Source: Chloroflexota bacterium (lineage in GTDB: Bacteria > Chloroflexota > Anaerolineae > Anaerolineales > UBA4823). From it: a stretch of 11,000 nt of DNA. Shown in pieces: positions 6,932-11,000 of this stretch. Every line of letters begins with the position of its first letter. Position 1 is the stretch's first letter. The stretch covers positions 1 through 11,000 of the forward strand of contig DAOVXM010000044.1 of NCBI GenBank assembly GCA_030636125.1. The letters are read 5' to 3'. A program made the position numbers and the translations under genes. The notes beneath the pieces are model-generated. The model was given only the letters and a program-made list of their open reading frames with translations. It searched no databases and had not been told where the DNA came from.

Positions 6932-7639
6932 ATGGAAGTAAAGTTAGCTGTATCCAAGATTCGCAAATATGCTACATCAAGCAGTGGTGACACCGTAGAA
7001 GTTGTTGAACGTCCTAATGGCGGTGTCTCTGTTGTAATGGCTGATGGTCAAACCTCTGGTAGGGGAGCAAAATATATTTCCACACTCGTCGTACGTAAAG
7101 TGATTATTTTGCTTGCTGAGGGAGTCCGGGATGGAGCTGCAGCTAGAGCTGCCTCCGATTCGTTATTTACTGAACGGAAGGGAAAGGTTTCCTCCACGCT
7201 CAATATTCTTTCTGTTGATAAACAAACCAATACTTTAGTAATAACACGAAACAATCCATCCCCAGTGTTAATGGCCCATAACGAAGAGATTCAAGTCCTT
7301 GATGAGCGTTCTCTGCCTGTAGGTATTTATCGGGACACACGCCCAATCATATGCGAAGTTCCCCTGGAGTCTGGGCTTACATTGGTTATGTATACGGATG
7401 GTCTAGTCCACGCTGGGAGCCGGTACGGTCAGTCAATGGATGTTCGAATGGTCCTAGAATCTATGTTAGATTCTGAAGACCCATCTCCACAACTTATTGC
7501 TGATGCACTTCTAGAACATGCAATGAAGCTAGACCAAGGACGCCCTTCGGATGATATTACTGTTGTAGTACTGAGGGTCACAAGTCATGCCGGGGATTCT
7601 GTACGCAGAATGATGATGCATTTACCGTTGGGCATTTGA
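6932..7639 (+). CDS. SpoIIE/RsbX-type PP2C serine phosphatase
   Basis: This is a stand-alone phosphatase domain of the SpoIIE (PPM/PP2C-like) family. Such enzymes use two metal ions and typically dephosphorylate anti-anti-sigma factors in partner-switching systems. The 235-residue protein is essentially the catalytic domain, comparable to RsbX in size. Metal-binding aspartates fall in the expected places: Asp38 in VVMADGQTSGRG (35-46), Asp156 in MYTDGLVHAG (153-162) and Asp207-Asp208 in RPSDDITVVVLRV (204-216). The internal TRNNPSPVLM and DERSLPVGIY segments are also typical of the family. There is no sensor, PAS, GAF or membrane domain, and no anti-sigma kinase or STAS protein is encoded nearby, so its partners must be elsewhere. 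The last 20 residues (VTSHAGDSVRRMMMHLPLGI) extend past the domain. The start has no ribosome binding site. A short hairpin lies just after the stop. Confidence 0.87.
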   Translation: MEVKLAVSKIRKYATSSSGDTVEVVERPNGGVSVVMADGQTSGRGAKYISTLVVRKVIILLAEGVRDGAAARAASDSLFTERKGKVSSTLNILSVDKQTNTLVITRNNPSPVLMAHNEEIQVLDERSLPVGIYRDTRPIICEVPLESGLTLVMYTDGLVHAGSRYGQSMDVRMVLESMLDSEDPSPQLIADALLEHAMKLDQGRPSDDITVVVLRVTSHAGDSVRRMMMHLPLGI

Positions 7640-7643
7640 TATT

Positions 7644-7663
7644 ATTCGGGGTTAGCTCCGAAT
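7644..7663 (+). other. Short stem-loop just after the phosphatase gene
   Basis: ATTCGGGG (7644-7651) pairs with CTCCGAAT (7656-7663), 8 bp with one G-U pair, closing a TTAG tetraloop four nt after the stop codon. No T run follows, so it is not a standard intrinsic terminator. It may protect the 3' end of the mRNA or slow polymerase. The hairpin is seen directly; any role is inference. Confidence 0.45.
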
Positions 7664-7738
7664 CCAGTGTGTCGTGGGGGAACAATAAGGGATATATTGT
7701 ATGCTTGTGAATACTTTGGAAATTAAGTTGTTTACATA

Positions 7739-7801
7739 ATTTTCCCGGAAACTTTTGTGGCTTCTCGCTGTACAGATTGTTGTGCCAGTTTCCGGGAAAA
7801 T
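7739..7801. repeat. Inverted repeat built of two TTTCCnGGAAA palindromes
   Basis: The 15-nt arm ATTTTCCCGGAAACT (7739-7753) is exactly the reverse complement of AGTTTCCGGGAAAAT (7787-7801), with 33 nt between them. Each arm is itself an 11-nt pseudo-palindrome, TTTCC-C-GGAAA (7741-7751) and TTTCC-G-GGAAA (7789-7799), with centres 48 nt apart. The loop side also offers GGC/GCC pairing and an internal CTGTACAG palindrome (7768-7775). The structure therefore fits either a pair of operator sites for a dimeric regulator or one long RNA/DNA hairpin. It lacks a T tail on either strand, so termination is unlikely. It lies 36 nt before the P-loop gene. The right arm overlaps a weak promoter-like pair, TTGTTG (7777-7782) and TACAAA (7801-7806, spacer 18). 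Confidence 0.7.
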
Positions 7802-7836
7802 ACAAATAACTTATTTTACGCAGTAGTGAATTAGCT

Positions 7837-8202
7837 ATGGAAAATAATGTTATTGGTATCGTAGGCCCGTGTGCAGCCGGCAAATCAACTTTGACTGCCA
7901 ACCTCAAAGCACGTGGTTACCATATTAAGCATATCGCCCAAGAACATTCTTATGTAGCTGATATGTGGTTGCGTTTTGCGCATCCAGATAAATTAATATA
8001 TCTCGACGTGTCATACTCAGTTTCGAAAAAGCGACGAAAATTAAATTGGACAATTAATGAGTATCGTGAGCAAATCCACCGTCTAAGTCATGCACGAGTC
8101 CATGCTGATTATTATTTAAAAACGGACACCATCACCACCGATGAAGTTTTGTGGCTTGTGCTCGAATTTTTAGCAGAACCGACCCTGGATGAGTTCCCTT
8201 AG
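7837..8202 (+). CDS. Small P-loop NTPase, kinase-like, unknown function
   Basis: I do not recognise a named family. The 121-residue protein starts directly with a beta strand and a good Walker A motif, IGIVGPCAAGKST (6-18), continuing LTANLKARGYHIKHI as in small-molecule kinases such as dephospho-CoA, shikimate or adenylate kinases. DKLIYLDV (51-58) is the next core strand. The basic SKKRRKLNW segment (63-71) and the following REQIHRLSHARVHADYYLKTD (77-97) look like the LID and final strand of NMP-kinase-type enzymes, with the HAR arginine as a candidate phosphate ligand. It is shorter than most such kinases (about 180-220 residues) but shows no internal stop, so it looks intact. It could be a kinase, a nucleotide sensor or a GTPase-free P-loop protein. 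No ribosome binding site precedes ATG 7837. The gene lies between the TTTCCnGGAAA repeat and the secDF promoter. A 60% or so chance of being monocistronic is my guess only. Confidence 0.72.
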   Translation: MENNVIGIVGPCAAGKSTLTANLKARGYHIKHIAQEHSYVADMWLRFAHPDKLIYLDVSYSVSKKRRKLNWTINEYREQIHRLSHARVHADYYLKTDTITTDEVLWLVLEFLAEPTLDEFP

Positions 8203-8215
8203 CAAGTAAACTTGT

Positions 8216-8244
8216 TGGACAATCGTTTGAAACAAGGGTATAAT
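8216..8244 (+). promoter_or_regulatory. Near-consensus sigma-70 promoter for secDF
   Basis: The -35 TGGACA (8216-8221, five of six) and the -10 TATAAT (8239-8244, perfect) are separated by 17 nt. Predicted transcription start is about 8251. It is the best promoter in the window. CTTGTT (8211-8216) and AACAAG (8231-8236) form a 6-nt inverted repeat across the -35/spacer; it could be an operator or chance. Confidence 0.8.
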
Positions 8245-8251
8245 CCGTGCT

Positions 8252-8291
8252 TGCCAGCCAAACTGCCACTTTGGCCAAATAAAGGCTGGCA
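8252..8291 (+). other. Stem-loop at the 5' end of the secDF leader
   Basis: TGCCAGCC (8252-8259) and GGCTGGCA (8284-8291) pair perfectly over 8 bp and enclose 24 nt that include a TTGGCCAA palindrome (8271-8278). Because the predicted start is about 8251, the stem would begin at the first nucleotides of the mRNA. Only TTT follows, so attenuation is doubtful; a 5'-protecting stem or a binding site in the leader are alternatives. The ribosome binding site of secD lies 15 nt after it. Confidence 0.65.
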
Positions 8292-8305
8292 TTTGCTTGA
8301 GTAAT

Positions 8306-8311
8306 GGAGGT
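8306..8311 (+). promoter_or_regulatory. Ribosome binding site that decides the secD start
   Basis: GGAGGT lies 12 nt before ATG 8324, a slightly long but workable spacing. The in-frame TTG at 8297 lies upstream of this site and within 6 nt of the leader hairpin with no ribosome binding site of its own, so ATG 8324 is the likely start. Confidence 0.7.
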
Positions 8312-8323
8312 AATCATAGAGCA

Positions 8324-9688
8324 ATGCGAAGATATCACCGCTGGATCATTCTAATTTTGATCATTGTTGCGATAGCAATTTGGATCGATCTTCCAAATAA
8401 CCCAGGAATTCACGTTTTAGGCATCGAAAGGGACATAGAAACGCGCCTTGGTTTAGATTTAGTCGGCGGCGTTCAAGCCTTGTTAGAAGCTGACCTTCCG
8501 GCTGATACCCCAATTGATGCCGAGTCAATGCGAACTGCTCGCACCATTGTGGAGAATCGTGTTAATGGATTGGGGGTAAATGAAGCGGTAGTCCAGCAAG
8601 CTGGCGATCGTCGTATTGTCGTTGAGCTTCCCGGTGAAACGGACCCCGAAAAGGCGTTGGCTACCATAAAGCAAACCGGCTTACTGGAATTTGTGGATAT
8701 GAGCAGTTTATCACCCGATCAAGCTTATGCTCTTATAGGCACAACCATCGAGACAGACTTCGCGGTATCAGAAGAGACTCAACCGGATGTAGGTGATGCG
8801 CCATCACAAAGCTCACAAATCTTTCCAACGGTGATGACTGGCTCAGCTCTTGGGAACGTGGGAGTTACAACAAGCCCTACAGGGGAATATCAAGTAGCTT
8901 TCGAACTGAAAAGTGAGGATGCGCAAACTTTTGCAGATTATACAATTAGAAATGTTAATAGTGTTTTGGCTATTGTCCTGGACAAGCAGATTATATCCGC
9001 TCCAAGGATTAATGAACCTATTACAGATGGACAGGGCGTGATTAGTGGAAACTTCACTTTAGAGAGTGCTAACAGTCTTGCTATTCAACTACGTTATGGT
9101 TCACTACCCATCCCATTAGTGGTCGTAGAAACACGTACAGTAGGACCGACCTTAGGGCTAGATTCCCTTAGTAAAAGTTTGGTCGCAGGTCTGATAGGCT
9201 TTTCTGTGGTTATACTCTTCATGATCCTTTACTACCGCTTACCTGGTATTGTGGCCGATATTGCAATAATCATGTACGCTGTTATAGCATTGGCACTATT
9301 CCGCTTTATACCCATCACCCTATCCCTGGCGGGTATAGCTGGATTTTTATTAAGTACCGGGAGTGCTTTAGATGCTAATATCCTCTTTTTTGAGCGACTC
9401 AAAGAAGAACTACGTTCTGGGCGAACGCTTCACCAAGCACTCGATTTAGGATGGAAGCGAGCATGGCCTTCAATTCGTGATTCAAATATTGCGATCCTCA
9501 TTACTTGTGCAATCCTGTTTTGGTTTGGTAGTAGTTTTGGTGCCACAATAGTCAAAGGTTTCTCATTGACACTTGCTTTGGGTGTCGTTGTTAGTCTATT
9601 TGTAGCCTTAATCGTCACTCGTACATTATTGGGCCTCATTGTCGAATACTTAAAGCCTACCAATTACGTGAAATGGTTCGGTATCTAA
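8324..9688 (+). CDS. secD: Protein translocase subunit SecD
   Basis: SecD, with SecF, uses the proton-motive force to pull exported proteins through SecYEG on the outer side of the membrane. It is an RND-family protein. From ATG 8324 it has 454 residues. A first transmembrane helix (about 7-22, [15 protein letters not shown]) is followed by the GLDLVGG motif (43-49) and the periplasmic/external P1 domain with [30 protein letters not shown] and [20 protein letters not shown]. Then five more membrane helices begin at [13 protein letters not shown]. The conserved DAN motif of the fourth helix is GSALDAN, with Asp350 and Asn352; most homologues I recall read GMAVDAN, so the flanking residues differ. 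The C-terminus carries [24 protein letters not shown], also conserved. It has its own strong promoter and hairpin leader, and secF starts 13 nt after its stop. No internal damage is visible. Confidence 0.95.
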   Translation: MRRYHRWIILILIIVAIAIWIDLPNNPGIHVLGIERDIETRLGLDLVGGVQALLEADLPADTPIDAESMRTARTIVENRVNGLGVNEAVVQQAGDRRIVVELPGETDPEKALATIKQTGLLEFVDMSSLSPDQAYALIGTTIETDFAVSEETQPDVGDAPSQSSQIFPTVMTGSALGNVGVTTSPTGEYQVAFELKSEDAQTFADYTIRNVNSVLAIVLDKQIISAPRINEPITDGQGVISGNFTLESANSLAIQLRYGSLPIPLVVVETRTVGPTLGLDSLSKSLVAGLIGFSVVILFMILYYRLPGIVADIAIIMYAVIALALFRFIPITLSLAGIAGFLLSTGSALDANILFFERLKEELRSGRTLHQALDLGWKRAWPSIRDSNIAILITCAILFWFGSSFGATIVKGFSLTLALGVVVSLFVALIVTRTLLGLIVEYLKPTNYVKWFGI

Positions 9689-9701
9689 AGAGGTTATTAA
9701 T

Positions 9702-10628
9702 ATGATTGACATTATCGGAAAACGTTATTTCTTCTTCGTATTATCTTTGATTTTGATCATACCCGGTATGGTCATTTTGATTACTCAGGGATTACCTCTA
9801 TCCATAGATTTTACTGGAGGAAGTTTGTTAGAATTTCAATTCGAATCAGGCGAACTTCCCCAACCTGCCGAAGTAATTGTTGTTTACGATAGGATTGGAA
9901 TAGATGATGCTTTGGTGCAGACAACCGGTCAAGACAGCCTGGTTGTGAAATCAAGTTTTTTGGATGACTCTACACGAGGACAGATCATTGCAGCTATAGA
10001 AGAGCAATTCTCCCAAAAATTGATCGTCCTCCGCTTTGACAGTGTTGGACCGACCATCGGACAGGAAGTCACTGCTAGAGCAGCACTAGCAATTGCTGTC
10101 GCAGCGCTTGCAGTTATTGTCTATATCACCTACGCATTTCGAAGTATCGAACATTCTCTCCGCTATGGTATCTGTGCCATAATTGCAATGCTTCATGACG
10201 TATTAATCGTGATTAGCTTGGGAGCTATTACCGGACTACTACTCGGTTGGCAGATCAACGCTTTATTCTTGACAGCCCTTCTCACTGTGATCGGCTTTTC
10301 GGTTCAAGATAAGATCGTAGTATTCGACCGCATACGCGAAAATAGCAATGTATATCCGCGTTTGCCTTTTGAGACTCTAGTAAATCACTCGGTCATCCAG
10401 ACTTTACAGAGATCAATCAATACTCAATTAATGACTGTTGAATTCATGTTACTGGCGATAGTACTCTTTGGTGGCGTTACACTGCGTGAATTTGCGTTGA
10501 TTTTATTGGTCGGTCTCCTCAGTGGAACTTACTCTTCGATCTTTATAGCTGCACCGACTCTGGTAATATGGGATACCCAGGAATGGAAATCCTGGTTCCG
10601 GCGACAACCTCGCGAAGCCCCTGTATAA
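9702..10628 (+). CDS. secF: Protein translocase subunit SecF
   Basis: SecF is the partner of SecD in proton-driven late steps of secretion. It has 308 residues, the usual size, with a first transmembrane helix (about 8-28), the IDFTGGSLLEF motif (35-45), an external P4 domain, and five further helices starting near GPTIGQEVTARAALAIAV (116-133). The fourth-helix motif reads IGFSVQDKIVVFDRIREN (197-214), with the functional Asp203 and Arg210 in place. However, the residue after Asp is Lys204, where I expect Ser or Thr, and the one before it is Gln202, where Asn or His is usual. In the next helix, TQLMTVEFMLLAIVLFGG holds Glu246 (within 240-258), where family members are normally uncharged. The start ATG 9702 has AGAGGT (9689-9694) 7 nt upstream and begins 13 nt after secD, so both are on one transcript. 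A convergent gene lies downstream. Confidence 0.95.
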   Translation: MIDIIGKRYFFFVLSLILIIPGMVILITQGLPLSIDFTGGSLLEFQFESGELPQPAEVIVVYDRIGIDDALVQTTGQDSLVVKSSFLDDSTRGQIIAAIEEQFSQKLIVLRFDSVGPTIGQEVTARAALAIAVAALAVIVYITYAFRSIEHSLRYGICAIIAMLHDVLIVISLGAITGLLLGWQINALFLTALLTVIGFSVQDKIVVFDRIRENSNVYPRLPFETLVNHSVIQTLQRSINTQLMTVEFMLLAIVLFGGVTLREFALILLVGLLSGTYSSIFIAAPTLVIWDTQEWKSWFRRQPREAPV

Positions 10629-10634
10629 AAGTCA

Positions 10635-10658
10635 GGCCCGGATGATTTGTCCGGGGCC
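10635..10658. terminator. Shared hairpin between secF and the convergent prepilin peptidase gene
   Basis: GGCCCGGA (10635-10642) pairs with TCCGGGGCC (10650-10658) with one bulged G and a 7-nt loop. Read on the + strand only GGCTTTGCT follows. Read on the - strand the stem is followed by TGACTTTTAT, a modest T tract. It therefore looks better as terminator of the minus-strand gene, and may act in both directions. Confidence 0.55.
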
Positions 10659-10716
10659 GGCTTTGCTCCATAATATATGGGTAGTTATCAGTGATGAGTG
10701 ACATAAAGTCGGTCAA

Positions 10717-11000
10717 TTAATTTATCAGTTCTTTAAATGTATCGATGAAATAAAGCAAGATTACTGCGCTGGCAACTAAGAAAGGACCGTAAGGTATCGC
10801 CATAAACGCTTGATAGCGGCGTGTAATCAACTGGAATAGTAAATAAATGAAACTTACCACACCAGCAAGCAAAACCGTTAGAATTAAACCCGCTACAATT
10901 CCAGGCCAACCTAATATTAACCCGATAACGCCACTTAGGTTTACATCACCAAAGCCTATCGCTTCTTCATCTTCCGCAATTTCACCTCGCCGACGAGAAA
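10717..11000 (-). CDS. Type IV prepilin peptidase, A24 family, C-terminal part (5' end outside window)
   Basis: This is the 3' part of a minus-strand gene whose start lies beyond base 11000; 93 residues and the stop (10717-10719) are visible. The first full codon starts at 10998. The sequence runs SRRRGEIAEDEEAIGFGDVNLSGVIGLILGWPGIVAG and ends AIPYGPFLVASAVILLYFIDTFKELIN. GFGDVNL holds the second catalytic aspartate motif of A24 aspartic peptidases (GxGD), which cut the leader from type IV pilin-like prepilins and often also methylate the new N-terminus. IPYGPFL matches the conserved C-terminal IPFGPFL segment. Three hydrophobic helices are visible: after GFGD, in VVSFIYLLFQLI, and in FLVASAVILLYF. 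The usual Lys after GxGDV is Asn here. The polar-acidic EIAEDEEA stretch just before the motif is an accepted feature of the cytoplasmic loop. The first catalytic aspartate and N-terminal methylase half are off the window. The gene converges on secF and shares a hairpin with it. Confidence 0.88.
   Translation of the reverse strand, partial: SRRRGEIAEDEEAIGFGDVNLSGVIGLILGWPGIVAGLILTVLLAGVVSFIYLLFQLITRRYQAFMAIPYGPFLVASAVILLYFIDTFKELIN

Noticed and set aside
8203..8214. CAAGT-AA-ACTTG inverted repeat after the P-loop gene
   Set aside because: Five-bp arms with a 2-nt centre are too short to form a stable loop and have no T tail; chance is likely.
8297..8299. TTG start of secD
   Set aside because: It lies before the GGAGGT ribosome binding site and would add nine polar residues absent from a normal SecD N-terminus.
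1..11000. Mobile element, CRISPR array, tRNA, rRNA or prophage
   Set aside because: No transposase or integrase domain, no spaced direct repeats, no cloverleaf or rRNA-like stretch was found; all long reading frames are accounted for by core-type genes.

Overview
The window reads as an ordinary, gene-dense stretch of a free-living bacterial chromosome with moderate GC. Domain combinations and wording point to Chloroflexota, probably an Anaerolineae-type lineage. Examples are a DUF1028 protein with a C-terminal peptidoglycan-binding-like domain, RlmN ending in RRGIDIQAGCGQL, a separate secD/secF pair, and an A24 prepilin peptidase with a GFGD motif. This placement comes from recalled family features, not from a search. 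I see no CRISPR array, insertion sequence, tRNA or rRNA.

Layout, left to right. (1) The 3' part of clpP runs in from the left edge and ends before an intrinsic terminator (588-615). (2) A tight three-gene unit follows on the + strand: a DUF1028 Ntn-hydrolase-like protein, a HAD-IIA (NagD-like) phosphatase overlapping it by 4 nt, and rlmN 6 nt further on, closed by a strong terminator (3414-3448). (3) Next is an extended -10 promoter candidate and a unit of a stand-alone NIL-domain protein, an MgtE-type Mg2+ channel, a diacylglycerol/sphingosine-kinase-like lipid kinase and a SAM methyltransferase overlapping it by 26 nt. (4) Then comes a lone SpoIIE/RsbX-type PP2C phosphatase, apparently leaderless. 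A 197-nt gap follows that holds two copies of TTTCCnGGAAA forming a large inverted repeat, and then a 121-residue P-loop protein. (5) A near-consensus sigma-70 promoter with a hairpin at the very start of its predicted transcript drives secD-secF. (6) A prepilin peptidase gene enters from the right edge on the - strand and converges on secF, with a shared hairpin between them.

Functional reading: the genes serve protein turnover (ClpP), ribosome and tRNA modification (RlmN), magnesium transport (MgtE), membrane lipid chemistry (lipid kinase and possibly the methyltransferase), partner-switch signalling (PP2C phosphatase) and protein export (SecDF, prepilin peptidase). No gene cluster forms a clearly new system. 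The points most worth a second look are the paired palindromes before the small P-loop gene, the secDF leader hairpin, the NIL-mgtE pairing, and unusual charged residues in two transmembrane segments of SecF.
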